Shown here: positions 54,212 to 62,384 of the stretch, piece after piece
Layout of the letters: each line of letters begins with the position of its first letter
Numbering within the stretch: position 1 is the first letter of the stretch
NCBI RefSeq assembly: GCF_017640745.1
Contig: NZ_JAEPQA010000002.1
Coordinates: 62,001-126,000, forward strand
Source: Nisaea sp.
Lineage (GTDB): Bacteria; Pseudomonadota; Alphaproteobacteria; Thalassobaculales; Thalassobaculaceae
Length of the DNA stretch: 64,000 bases
Direction of reading: 5' to 3'
Notes under the pieces: model-generated
What the model was told of the DNA's origin: nothing
Database searches by the model: none
What the model saw: the letters and a program-made list of their open reading frames with translations, nothing else
Translations under genes and position numbers: made by a program

Positions 54212-56028
54212 CAGCGCGCTCTCAGATAGCCAAGGGCGACGCGAACCGCGTCAATAGTCCTCTGCCAGGATGCGTCAACGGCTTTCGGAAAGCTGCGGAT
54301 GCTTGGGAACCCCGGGAAGTGATCGGTGCCGTACTGCACGAAAAGCGGGACCGGATGAAACAGCCAGGTCGGCTTGCCAAGCGCGCCGCCGACCCAGCCG
54401 AGCGTGCTGCTTGGGCAGATCAGGATATCGGCGGCGGAGACGAGGGCGAGAATGTCGTCGAAATCGTCGGTCAGATCCAGGTCTGGCAGGATATGCGGGC
54501 CAAAACCCGTTTCCTTCGACAGGGCCTCGATCTCCTCTTCCCAGTCGTCGCCATACTGGATCGAGAAGACGTCGATGCCTGGTTCCCGCAGGACCGGCAG
54601 CCAGTCTGACAGCGCCGTGTAATGAATGTCGCGGAAGGCGGTGCGGTTGCGAGAGCGCCAGGCGAGCGCGACCTTGAGCCCGTCGCCCTTTCTCCCCATC
54701 GTCTCGCGGACCGTCCGGACGCGCTCCGGGTCGGCCTTCAGGTAGGGCTCGCCCGCAAAATCCCCGAGCGTCCGGCGGAAATGCAGCGCCAGGCTCCCGG
54801 CGTCGATGGCGTAGTCGACGGGGTGGTCCTTCGGCAGCCAATCGTATTTCTGTACCGGGCGGAAACCGTCACCCGCGCGCGCATAGGGATGCACCAGCGC
54901 TTCGGGGAAAGCGCGCCGGAGGACCGGGAGCAGACGCGCGTCGCATTCGACGACCAGCTCGGCGCCGGCAGCCATAACGTCGTGATAGATCGAGGCGTAG
55001 AGGATCTCGTCTCCTACTCCTTCCTCGGCGCAGATCAGCAGACGTTTGCCCGCCAGCGGTTCCCCCTGCCAGCTCGGCGGCAGACCAAGTCTGCGCACAC
55101 GGTCGGGTGCCTTGTGCCGCCATTCCCGTTCCCGCCAGCCTTCCTCGAGGCGTCCGGCGGCGAGCAGGCGGATCGCATGCCGCAGATGGATCTGCGGCTC
55201 ATCAGGTGCGAGACGCAATGCGGCTTCGGAATGTTTCAGCGATGTCTCGATGTCGCCGGAAAAATAAGCGAGTTCCGCCAGACCCGTCTCCGGGGCGGCG
55301 TAGCCGGGGGCGAGAAGAATGGCGCGGTTGAACCAACGCCGTGCCGCGTCGTAGTCGAGCCGGTTGAATTGAAGGAAGCCGGTGCTGTTTGCCGCCTCGG
55401 CCAGTGCCGGCGCGAGGAGCAGTGCACGCTTCAGAGCCTTGTCGGCCTCGTCAAGCGCGCCCCGGTCCATCAGCGTGGTTGCGAGATTGGCGTGGGTTTC
55501 CGGGCTGAGCGGCGCGAGCCGGACTGCGGTCCGGTGCGCGGCCTCCGCCTCCTCGACCAACCCGTCCTGACGAAGGGCGTTGCCGAGATTCATATGTCCG
55601 TTCGCGTGTTGCGGAGCCTTTTCGATGGCGCTCCGGAGCAGGCCTATGGCTTCCGCGACGGCGCCGCGTTCCTGGAGCAGGGCGCCGAGATTTGCCAGCG
55701 CATCGACGAATCCCGGCTCCTTCGCCAGCGCTTTGCGATATGCGGTCTCGGCGTCTTCCGGTTTGCCGAGAGCTTTCAGAATTTGGCCGAGATTGCTGAG
55801 GAACTCCGGGCGGCCGGGCGCGATCTCGATTGCGGCCTCCACCAGTCGGCGTCCCGCCTCGTGCTGCCCCCCCTGATGCATCAGGACACCGAAGAGATGG
55901 AGCGCGTCCGGCTCTTTCGGGTTCTGTTGCAGGATCTTCTGATAGAGCGCGGCCGCTTCCGCAAGGTGGCCCTGCTGGTGATGCGCAAGCGCCGCTTGCA
56001 TCAGGCTTTGGGTTTGCGGAAAAGACAT
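54211..56028 (-). CDS. TPR - glycosyltransferase-like fusion protein (2 of 3)
   Basis: 605-aa soluble protein with about eight TPR units over residues 10-300 (HHQQGHLAEAAALYQKILQQ, EDAETAYRKALAKEPGF and others). A GT-B-like C-terminal domain follows: LPPSWQGEPLAGKRLLICAEEG, VGDEILYASIYHDV, YDWLPKDHPVDYAIDAGSLAL, VALAWRSRNRTAFRD, DLTDDFDDILALVSAADILIC, SSTLGWVGGALGKP. TPRs would bind the acceptor protein and the C-terminal domain would transfer a sugar. With a nonulosonate synthase upstream, pseudaminic-type O-glycosylation of flagellin or another surface protein is the best inference. Confidence 0.85.
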   Translation of the reverse strand: MSFPQTQSLMQAALAHHQQGHLAEAAALYQKILQQNPKEPDALHLFGVLMHQGGQHEAGRRLVEAAIEIAPGRPEFLSNLGQILKALGKPEDAETAYRKALAKEPGFVDALANLGALLQERGAVAEAIGLLRSAIEKAPQHANGHMNLGNALRQDGLVEEAEAAHRTAVRLAPLSPETHANLATTLMDRGALDEADKALKRALLLAPALAEAANSTGFLQFNRLDYDAARRWFNRAILLAPGYAAPETGLAELAYFSGDIETSLKHSEAALRLAPDEPQIHLRHAIRLLAAGRLEEGWREREWRHKAPDRVRRLGLPPSWQGEPLAGKRLLICAEEGVGDEILYASIYHDVMAAGAELVVECDARLLPVLRRAFPEALVHPYARAGDGFRPVQKYDWLPKDHPVDYAIDAGSLALHFRRTLGDFAGEPYLKADPERVRTVRETMGRKGDGLKVALAWRSRNRTAFRDIHYTALSDWLPVLREPGIDVFSIQYGDDWEEEIEALSKETGFGPHILPDLDLTDDFDDILALVSAADILICPSSTLGWVGGALGKPTWLFHPVPLFVQYGTDHFPGFPSIRSFPKAVDASWQRTIDAVRVALGYLRAR

Positions 56029-56129
56029 GCTTCGATCGAGATCCGTCCTGTTTTGCGAGCAGGTTCAGGCCGTTACCGGCGCTTGGACAATGCCAATATA
56101 GCGGAAACGGGACGTGGCCCGATACGGTC

Positions 56130-57839
56130 TCACAGCGTTCTCACGGCGTCGGTAATGGCGCCCGTTACGGCTTCCCAGGATTGCGCAAGAGATCTGGTGA
56201 AGACACGGACGGTCGGAAAACCCGGATGCTTGCCGGTCCCCATCAATTCGAAATGCGGCTCGACGCCGAACTCCATGACCGGTCTGCCGAGCCCGGCGCC
56301 GACCCAGACAAGCGTTGTGCTCGGGCAGACGATAGCGTCGACGGCGACGCCGAGCGCGAGGATGTCCTCGAAATCGTCGGTCATGTCGACCCCCTCGAGC
56401 ACGTGTAGCCGGGCGCCGAAGGCCTTCTGCGCGGCCGCGATTTCCTCCCGCCAGCCTCTTCCGTACTGCATCGAGACGACCTGAATAGCGGGATCGGTCA
56501 GAAGGGAGCGCCAGTCCGAGAGGCCGGTGTAGTAGAGATTACGGAACGGGGCGACCTCCTTGGAGCGCCAGCAGAAGCCGAGCTTCGGGCCGGGCGGTAG
56601 GGCGGCCAGGCGGTCCCGCATTTGCGCGACCCGTTCTGCATCGGCGGTGAGGTAGGGACGCTGATGCGCGTAGGACGCGACGTCGGGACGCAGGATCGAG
56701 GGAAGGCTGCCAGCGTCGATCGCATAGTCGACCGGGGGATCTTTCGGCAGCCAGTCGTAGCGGTGGACCGGGCGGAACCGGTCTCCCTCCCGCTTGTAGG
56801 CATGAACCGCACAGCCCGGGAACGATCGCCTGAAGACGGACAGCAGGCGCGGCGCGCACTCGATCACCACGGAGGCTCCGGCTGCGATGAGATCCGGGAT
56901 CATGGAAGCATAAAGCAGCTCGTCGCCGACACCCTCTTCCGCGCATACCAGAATGCGTTTTCCGGCGAGAGGCTCGCCCTGCCAGCGCGGCGGCAATCCT
57001 TCCCGCCGGATACGGTCGGCGCGCTTCAGGCGCCACTCGAACTCCTGCCAGCCCTCGCGGACATGCCCTGCGGCCAGCAGGCGAAAGCCGTGCCGGACAT
57101 GGATCTGCGGGTCGTCCGGCGTGAGCTCCAGGGCACGTTCCGAATGGCGAAGGCAGGCCTCAAGATCGTTCTCGAAGAAACAGACTTCGGCGAGCCCGGA
57201 ATGCGGCGCTGCATAGAGCGGCTGGGCCGCGAGTGTGCGGCGGAACCAGTCCCGTGCGAGGTCGAGGTCGCGGATCGTGATCTGCAGGAAGGCGAAGCTG
57301 TTGGCGGCTTCGATCAGCGCAGGGGCAAGCAGCAGGCATTTTCTGAGCAGCGCGCTTGCCGCGTCGTGACGGCCGAGATCGATCAGGTTGCCGGAGTGGG
57401 CCAGCAGAGTGGCCGGATCAGCCGGTGTGAGACAGAGAAGGCGGGCATGGAGCTTTGCCGCTGCGACGACCTGGCCGCTGTCGCGCCGGGTGATTGCGAG
57501 ATCCCGAAGCGCGTCCGGATTTGCAGGGGTGGCGATCAGTGCTGCGCGGAAGGCCTTGTCCGCCTCGGCCTCACGTCCGAGATGGAGCAGGATCCGCGCC
57601 TGGTTGCCGCGAAAATCGGTATGCAGCGGTGCGGTCGCCACAGCCGCGTTGACCAGTTTCAGTCCCTCGGCGGATTGCCCGGCCTGATGCAGGAGGAAGC
57701 CGAGCAGATGCAGCGCGTCGGGATGGCGCGGCGAGAGTTTCAGGACCTGTTGATAGAGCGGCGCCGCACCGACGAGATCGCCCGCCCGGTGTTTCTGCAG
57801 CGCCTCATGCAACAGGGTCTGCGGCATCGCCTCGGCCAT
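56130..57839 (-). CDS. TPR - glycosyltransferase-like fusion protein (1 of 3)
   Basis: 569-aa product from ATG 57839, which follows the pseI stop by one base. TPRs cover about residues 5-270 (LQKHRAGDLVGAAPLYQQVL, KAFRAALIATPANPDALRDL). The C-terminal domain from about 285 is closely similar to the second paralogue: LPPRWQGEPLAGKRILVCAE, EGVGDELLYASMIPDL, YDWLPKDPPVDYAIDAGSL, LGFCWRSKEVAPFRN, DMTDDFEDILALGVAVDAIVC, STTLVWVGAGLGRP. Its tight coupling to pseI is the strongest local link between these proteins and nonulosonic acid synthesis. Confidence 0.87.
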   Translation of the reverse strand: MAEAMPQTLLHEALQKHRAGDLVGAAPLYQQVLKLSPRHPDALHLLGFLLHQAGQSAEGLKLVNAAVATAPLHTDFRGNQARILLHLGREAEADKAFRAALIATPANPDALRDLAITRRDSGQVVAAAKLHARLLCLTPADPATLLAHSGNLIDLGRHDAASALLRKCLLLAPALIEAANSFAFLQITIRDLDLARDWFRRTLAAQPLYAAPHSGLAEVCFFENDLEACLRHSERALELTPDDPQIHVRHGFRLLAAGHVREGWQEFEWRLKRADRIRREGLPPRWQGEPLAGKRILVCAEEGVGDELLYASMIPDLIAAGASVVIECAPRLLSVFRRSFPGCAVHAYKREGDRFRPVHRYDWLPKDPPVDYAIDAGSLPSILRPDVASYAHQRPYLTADAERVAQMRDRLAALPPGPKLGFCWRSKEVAPFRNLYYTGLSDWRSLLTDPAIQVVSMQYGRGWREEIAAAQKAFGARLHVLEGVDMTDDFEDILALGVAVDAIVCPSTTLVWVGAGLGRPVMEFGVEPHFELMGTGKHPGFPTVRVFTRSLAQSWEAVTGAITDAVRTL

Positions 57840-57840
57840 G

Positions 57841-58902
57841 TCAGTCCGCGAAACCCTCGACCATCTCGCCTGCAAGCGGCTCGCCGCGCTTCAGGGCGCG
57901 GGTGGCGCGCTTGCCGAGCACCTGGCCGAGATATTTTGGCGGCAGGCCGTTCGCCGGGCGGATTGAGCGGACATTTGCTTCCGTCAGAACCTCGCCCGCG
58001 GCGACGTCGGCAACGACGTAGAGGCTGCGGCGCATTGCCAGCATTTCCTTCTCGGCGTCGGTCGGCCGGTAATTCGGTTTGCCCCTCGCGTCGAAGACGG
58101 CACGCAGGTTGCGGACCAGCACCGCCAGTTCCTCCGGCTCGAGCGAGAAGGCGGAATCGACCCCGCCGTCGGCCCGGCGCAGGGTGAAATGTTTTTCCAC
58201 CAGCACGGCGCCCATCGCGACCGCCGCCTCGGCGACGACCGTGTCCATCGTGTGGTCCGAGAGGCCGATGGCGACGTCGAGGCGGCCGGCGAGATCGGGG
58301 ATGGTGGCGAGGTTGGCCTGGTCGACCGGCGTCGGGTAGCCGCTGATGCAATGCAGGACGAGGATTTCCTCCGCTCCGGCGCCGCGGGCGGCGGCGACGG
58401 CCTCCTCGATTTCCTCGAAGCTTGCCATGCCGGTGGAGATGATCAGCGGTTTGCCGGTGCGTGCGCAGCGTTCGATCAGGTCGATATCGACGATCTCGGG
58501 CGAGGCGATCTTGTAGGCCGGGCAGTCGAGGCTCTTCAGCAGGTCGATGGCGGTCGGGTCGAATGGGGCTGAGAAGAGGGTGATGCCGATCTTGCGCGCG
58601 TGCGCGAAGAGCTCCTCGTGCCATTCCCAGGGGGTATGTGCCTCCTCGTAAAGCTCGAACAGCCGCCGTCCGGCCCAGAGCCCCTTCTCGATGACGAATT
58701 CCGGGCCGTCATGGTCGATGGTGATGGTGTCGGCGCGGTAGGTCTGGATCTTCACCGCATCCGCTCCGGCCGTCTTGGCGGCGTCGATCAGGGCGAGGGC
58801 GCGGCCGATCTCTCCATTGTGGTTACCGGACATCTCGGCGACCACGTAGGGCGGATGGTCCGGTCCGACCGGACGGCCGTCGATCTTGAAATCTTTCGCC
58901 AT
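57841..58902 (-). CDS. pseI: Pseudaminic acid synthase (NeuB family)
   Basis: 353-aa cytosolic enzyme that condenses phosphoenolpyruvate with a 6-deoxy-hexosamine to give a nine-carbon nonulosonic acid. NeuB TIM barrel: VAEMSGNHNG, ADAVKIQTYRADTI, TLFSAPFDPTAIDLL, YKIASPEIVDIDLI, ISTGMAS, GLSDHTMD, EKHFTLRRADGGVDSAFSL. A C-terminal SAF/antifreeze-like domain (about 290-350) ends the protein. ATG 58902 gives MAKDFKIDGRPVG; the open frame continues upstream into the divergent gene but that part is not coding. PseI rather than sialic acid synthase is favoured by the adjacent PseG. Confidence 0.92.
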   Translation of the reverse strand: MAKDFKIDGRPVGPDHPPYVVAEMSGNHNGEIGRALALIDAAKTAGADAVKIQTYRADTITIDHDGPEFVIEKGLWAGRRLFELYEEAHTPWEWHEELFAHARKIGITLFSAPFDPTAIDLLKSLDCPAYKIASPEIVDIDLIERCARTGKPLIISTGMASFEEIEEAVAAARGAGAEEILVLHCISGYPTPVDQANLATIPDLAGRLDVAIGLSDHTMDTVVAEAAVAMGAVLVEKHFTLRRADGGVDSAFSLEPEELAVLVRNLRAVFDARGKPNYRPTDAEKEMLAMRRSLYVVADVAAGEVLTEANVRSIRPANGLPPKYLGQVLGKRATRALKRGEPLAGEMVEGFAD

Positions 58903-58976
58903 GGTTTCCGTGACAGCGGCTAGGGTTGCAGCCAGAATAGCTTTTTTTACCGGGGGATAGAAGGGATGGCCGCAGC

Positions 58977-60017
58977 GTGAGTCCGGGGATGCTTGCAATC
59001 CGCGCAGACGCCAATGCGCGGATCGGACTCGGCCATGCGATGCGCTGCTTCGCCCTCGCCGAGGGCTGGCGCGCGCGCGGCGGGGAGGCGGTGTTTTTCT
59101 CCGGCGACGTCTTGCCGGAGCAGCTTGCTGCGCGCCTCGAACAGGCGGGCATCGGGTTCCGCATTCTCGAAGACGCGGAGGCGGGACAGACCGTCGCTGC
59201 AGCGGTGCGGGATTGCGATGCGGTGTGGCTGGTGGCGGATGGACCATTTGCCGATGCCGGCTTCGTAGCGGCGGCGCGCGCCGCCGCACCCGTGTTGCTG
59301 ATCGACGACGCGGCCGACAGGGACACCTATCCGGCGGACCTGCTGCTGAACCAGAACGTACAGGCCAACGATGCGAGTTACGCGGGACGCACCGCGGCCA
59401 GGGTTCTCGCCGGGCCGCGCTACGCGCTGATCCGGTCCGATCTGCGCCAGGATCTGGTGGAGCGCGAGATCTCGGAGGCCCCGAAGCGGATTCTCGCGCT
59501 CGTCGGCGGCGCGGACCCGAACGGCTATCTCGCCACCCTCGTCGAGGCAGGCGCCGCGGCGCTCGTCGAGGCGGGGATCGCGGGTGGTCAGGTCGATGCG
59601 GTCATCGGTCCGGCCAATGCCTGGCGGCCCGAGGCGCTGATTTCCGGCTCCGTTGTCTACCGTGTCGGCGTGCGGGATCTCGGCGCGCTGATCGCCACGG
59701 CGGATATCGTGCTCTCCTCTGCCGGCTCGACGGTCTGGGAACTCGCCCTGCACGGCACGCCGATGATCCTCGGTGCGAGCGTGCCGGTGGAAGAACCGGT
59801 CGGGGCCGGCATGGCGGCGGAGGGCGCGGCGCTGTATCTCGGCCGTCTCGCAGAATGTCCGCCCGAGCGGATCACCGCCGAGACGGTCCGTCTCCTGCAG
59901 GATGCCGAGGAGCGGAAAAAGCTTTCCCGGGCCGCGGCGGCACTGGTCGACGGCGAGGGCGTGGAGCGGGTTATAGATGCCATGCTGGAGATCGGCGGGG
60001 GAGGCGGCGCCACGTGA
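58977..60017 (+). CDS. pseG: UDP-2,4-diacetamido-2,4,6-trideoxy-beta-L-altropyranose hydrolase PseG
   Basis: 346-aa GT-B-fold hydrolase that removes UDP from the sugar before PseI condensation. The N-terminal motif IRADANARIGLGHAMRCFALA, cored on GLGHAMRC, contains the catalytic His. Later motifs are LLIDDAADRDTYPADLLLNQN and VLSSAGSTVWELALHGTPMIL. The start may be GTG 58977 or ATG 58989. It is divergent from pseI across about 75 bp, so one small region probably controls both arms of the locus. Confidence 0.9.
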   Translation: MSPGMLAIRADANARIGLGHAMRCFALAEGWRARGGEAVFFSGDVLPEQLAARLEQAGIGFRILEDAEAGQTVAAAVRDCDAVWLVADGPFADAGFVAAARAAAPVLLIDDAADRDTYPADLLLNQNVQANDASYAGRTAARVLAGPRYALIRSDLRQDLVEREISEAPKRILALVGGADPNGYLATLVEAGAAALVEAGIAGGQVDAVIGPANAWRPEALISGSVVYRVGVRDLGALIATADIVLSSAGSTVWELALHGTPMILGASVPVEEPVGAGMAAEGAALYLGRLAECPPERITAETVRLLQDAEERKKLSRAAAALVDGEGVERVIDAMLEIGGGGGAT

Positions 60018-60784
60018 AGATCGTTGCCATCATACAGGCGCGGATGACCTCGACGCGGCTTCCCGGAAAGGTCCTGCGCGAGGTCTTGGGCAAGCCGTTG
60101 CTGGGCTATCAGGTCGAGCGGCTCAGGCGCTGCTGTACAATCGACGAGATCGTCCTGGCGACGACCGTGAACGCGACCGACGATCCGGTGGCAGCCTTTG
60201 CCGAAGCCGAAGGGCTGCGCTTCTGGCGTGGCTCGGAGGAGGACGTGCTCGCCCGCTTCGCCGGCGCGGCGGAAATGGCCGGGGCCGATATCGTCGTGCG
60301 GCTGACGGCGGATTGCCCGCTGGTCGATCCGGGTCTGGTCGACGAGGTGGTCCGGACCCTGACGGAAAGCGACCCGCCACTCGACTATGTCTCAAACGCC
60401 GGGAGCGGAACCCTGCCGGCCGGCCTCGATGCCGAGGTGATGCGGGCGGCAGCGCTTTTCGCCGCGCATGCGGAGGCGGTCGAGCGACAGGAGCGGGAAC
60501 ACGTGACGCCATTCATCTACAATCACCGGGAACGCTTCGCCTGCCGGATGTTGCGGCACGAGCCGCCGATCGAGGGACAGCGCTGGACCGTCGACCAGCC
60601 GGAGGATTTCGAACTGGTGCGCCGCATTCTCGAGGCGCTCTATCCGCAGAACCCGGCTTTCACCTACCGGGACGTGCTGGCGCTGCTCGCCGCGCATCCG
60701 GACTGGATCGAGATCAACCGCACGGTTTCCGCCAAGCCGAAACCGGTTAAGAATGAGGACGGCGCCTACCCGGACGAGGCATAA
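60014..60784 (+). CDS. SpsF-type cytidylyltransferase (PseF position)
   Basis: 256-aa nucleotidyltransferase starting at a GTG that overlaps the pseG stop by 4 bp. The nucleotide-binding motif is IIQARMTSTRLPGKVL, followed by RLTADCPLVDPGLVDEVV and the C-terminal RWTVDQPEDFELVRRILEAL. This is the SpsF/CTP_transf_3 type rather than the ARGGSKR type of classic PseF/NeuA. Its place suggests it makes the CMP-activated nonulosonic acid. That role is inferred from context. Confidence 0.85.
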   Translation: MKIVAIIQARMTSTRLPGKVLREVLGKPLLGYQVERLRRCCTIDEIVLATTVNATDDPVAAFAEAEGLRFWRGSEEDVLARFAGAAEMAGADIVVRLTADCPLVDPGLVDEVVRTLTESDPPLDYVSNAGSGTLPAGLDAEVMRAAALFAAHAEAVERQEREHVTPFIYNHRERFACRMLRHEPPIEGQRWTVDQPEDFELVRRILEALYPQNPAFTYRDVLALLAAHPDWIEINRTVSAKPKPVKNEDGAYPDEA

Positions 60785-60813
60785 GGGCCGGACGAGAGAT
60801 CAGGAGAGACCCG

Positions 60814-61440
60814 ATGACCGACAGTTACCGCACCGAACAGGAAGCCTTCTGGGCCGGTGCGTTCGGCAATGCCTATATCGACCGCAACCGCGACGCGGCG
60901 ATCCTCGCCTCGCGCACGGCGATGTTTACGCGCATCCTATCGCGGGCGGGCAGGGTCGGCTCCGTGGTCGAGTTCGGGGCCAATATCGGGCTCAACATGC
61001 TGGCGCTCCGCACGTTGCTGCCGGAGGCGAAACTCTCGGCCATCGAGATCAATCCTGAAGCGGTCAAGGCGCTGCAGACGCAGCCGGATCTGAACGTTCA
61101 TCACGGCTCGATCCTTGACCCGCAGGTGAAGGAGCCTCACGACCTCTCCTTTACCTCCGGCGTGCTCATTCACATCAACCCGGACGAACTGCCGCGGGTC
61201 TACGACAACCTCTACGCGGCGAGCGGGCGCTACATCGCGGTCTCGGAATATTACAACCCGGCCCCGGTCGCGATTCCCTACCGGGGGCATGAGGACCGGC
61301 TCTTCAAGCGCGACTTCGCGGGAGATCTGATTGAGCGTTTCCCGGATCTGGCCTTGGTCGATTACGGCTTCATGTACCACCGGGACCCGAACTTCCCGGC
61401 GGACGACATGACATGGTTCCTGCTGGAGAAGCGGGGATAG
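60814..61440 (+). CDS. Pseudaminic acid biosynthesis-associated methylase
   Basis: 208-aa class I SAM-dependent methyltransferase. The SAM motif is VVEFGANIGLNMLAL at about 51-65, with acidic loop AIEINPEAVKAL. The N terminus (YRTEQEAFWAGAFGNAYIDRN) and the motifs SGVLIHINPDELPRVYDNLY and YYNPAPVAIPYRGHEDRLF match the methylase family that accompanies pseudaminic acid genes. It may O- or N-methylate the nonulosonate or a precursor. It follows the cytidylyltransferase after 29 bp. Confidence 0.87.
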   Translation: MTDSYRTEQEAFWAGAFGNAYIDRNRDAAILASRTAMFTRILSRAGRVGSVVEFGANIGLNMLALRTLLPEAKLSAIEINPEAVKALQTQPDLNVHHGSILDPQVKEPHDLSFTSGVLIHINPDELPRVYDNLYAASGRYIAVSEYYNPAPVAIPYRGHEDRLFKRDFAGDLIERFPDLALVDYGFMYHRDPNFPADDMTWFLLEKRG

Positions 61441-61450
61441 GCTTTGATTG

Positions 61451-61477
61451 AAATGTGGTGCAAATTGCATTACATTT
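61451..61477 (+). promoter_or_regulatory. Palindromic operator of the toxin-antitoxin operon
   Basis: AAATGTGGTGCAA (61451-61463), a central A, and TTGCATTACATTT (61465-61477) are complementary at 11 of 13 positions. It lies 19 bp before the antitoxin ATG, where a DNA-binding DUF1778 antitoxin would autoregulate. Confidence 0.65.
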
Positions 61478-61495
61478 TGTTCGGAAGGAGCCGCC

Positions 61496-61804
61496 ATGCT
61501 CGACTTTGAAAACGGTGACCCCGACAGCGAGAAGCAGACTCGGACGACGCAGATCCGGCACGGCGACAAGCTAGGCGACCTGATCGCGCGCGCGGCCGCC
61601 GCGTTGGCCGTCGACAAGTCGGTATTCCTGCGCGCGGCGATCGCCAAAGAGGCGGCGCGGGTGCTCGAAGCCGGGTCGCGCCACGCCCTTACCCCGAAGG
61701 ATGCCGAGCTTTTCGCGGCCGCTCTCGACACGCCGCCGCCACCGACCCCGCGGGCGCTGGCCGCCGCAAAGGCTTACCGCACTCGCGTCGTGCATGCCGA
61801 CTGA
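61496..61804 (+). CDS. DUF1778-family antitoxin (TacA-like)
   Basis: 102-aa protein with an N-terminal ribbon-helix-helix-like DNA-binding region (TRTTQIRHGDKLGDLIARAA, ALAVDKSVFLRAAIAKEA) and a C-terminal toxin-wrapping tail (LTPKDAELFAAAL onward). ATG 61496 is set by GGAAGGAG. It overlaps the GNAT toxin by 11 bp, the usual order for TacA-TacT modules. The N-terminal domain should bind the palindrome just upstream together with the toxin. Confidence 0.85.
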   Translation: MLDFENGDPDSEKQTRTTQIRHGDKLGDLIARAAAALAVDKSVFLRAAIAKEAARVLEAGSRHALTPKDAELFAAALDTPPPPTPRALAAAKAYRTRVVHAD

Positions 61805-62333
61805 GGGCGGCGCACTCCGTATCGAGCTGTTCGACCCGGCGCGGCACGACCGCGCCGGTTTTTCATGCGGGGTGCAGCGTCTCGACAATTTCCTGAAGCT
61901 GACGGCGAAGAAGCAGCAGAAGGAGGACATGACGCGGGTCTATGTCGCGGTCGAGGATGGTCAGACGCGGATCCTCGGCTATCACGCGATCAATCTCGGG
62001 ATGATGAACGCGGATGCGCTGAAAAAGCGGCCGCGCAGCGCGCCGGAGCATGGCGAGCTGCCGGTGCTGTTCCTTGGACAGGTCGCCGTGAGCGAGGTCG
62101 CTCAGGGGCAGGGGATCGGCTCGATCCTGATGCATCATGTTTTCGCGAAGGCCTGCGCCATCGCGGATCATGCAGGGTGTTTCGCCATTGTACTCGACGT
62201 CATGTCGGACGGTGGTGGAGAGGCCTTCGAACGGCGCAGAGGCTGGTACGCCGAATTCGGATTCCAACCCTTCGCGAGCAATCCCGCACGCATGTTCATG
62301 ACGATGAAGCAGGTGCGGACATTGGTTGACTGA
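61794..62333 (+). CDS. GNAT toxin (TacT-like)
   Basis: 179-aa acetyltransferase of the type II toxin group that acetylates aminoacyl-tRNA and halts translation. FSCGVQRLDNFLKLTAKKQQ is the characteristic N terminus. The acetyl-CoA site is VSEVAQGQGIGSILM (Gln104-Gly109), and the catalytic-type Tyr152 is in WYAEFGFQPF. It overlaps the antitoxin and ends at a bidirectional terminator. All key motifs are intact, so the toxin is probably functional. Confidence 0.88.
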   Translation: MPTEGGALRIELFDPARHDRAGFSCGVQRLDNFLKLTAKKQQKEDMTRVYVAVEDGQTRILGYHAINLGMMNADALKKRPRSAPEHGELPVLFLGQVAVSEVAQGQGIGSILMHHVFAKACAIADHAGCFAIVLDVMSDGGGEAFERRRGWYAEFGFQPFASNPARMFMTMKQVRTLVD

Positions 62334-62337
62334 AACA

Positions 62338-62365
62338 GAAACGGCCCCTCGAAAGGGGCCGTTTC
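62338..62365. terminator. Bidirectional terminator between toxin and clpB
   Basis: GAAACGGCCCC (62338-62348) and GGGGCCGTTTC (62355-62365) form a perfect 11-bp stem on TCGAAA. The A/T-rich stem base gives a T-run in either direction, suitable for the convergent genes. Confidence 0.85.
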
Positions 62366-62384
62366 TCGCTCAGGTTTGATCTGT

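Noticed and set aside
56077-56100. Sigma54-like GG-N10-GC on the minus strand upstream of the second TPR-transferase, tempting because flagellar genes often use sigma54
   Set aside because: The -24 part (TTGGCA) is acceptable but the -12 part reads AAGC instead of TTGC, and a TATATT that could serve sigma70 overlaps it. The evidence is too weak to call.
58903-59289. N-terminal extension of the pseI frame by about 129 codons
   Set aside because: The extra sequence is Pro/Arg/His-rich, runs antisense to pseG and lacks NeuB similarity. The ATG at 58902 gives the normal N terminus.
52481-62333. TPR cluster plus toxin pair as an antiphage defence island
   Set aside because: The TPR proteins carry transferase-like domains and are coupled to pseI, and no nuclease, helicase, cyclase or other defence effector is present.
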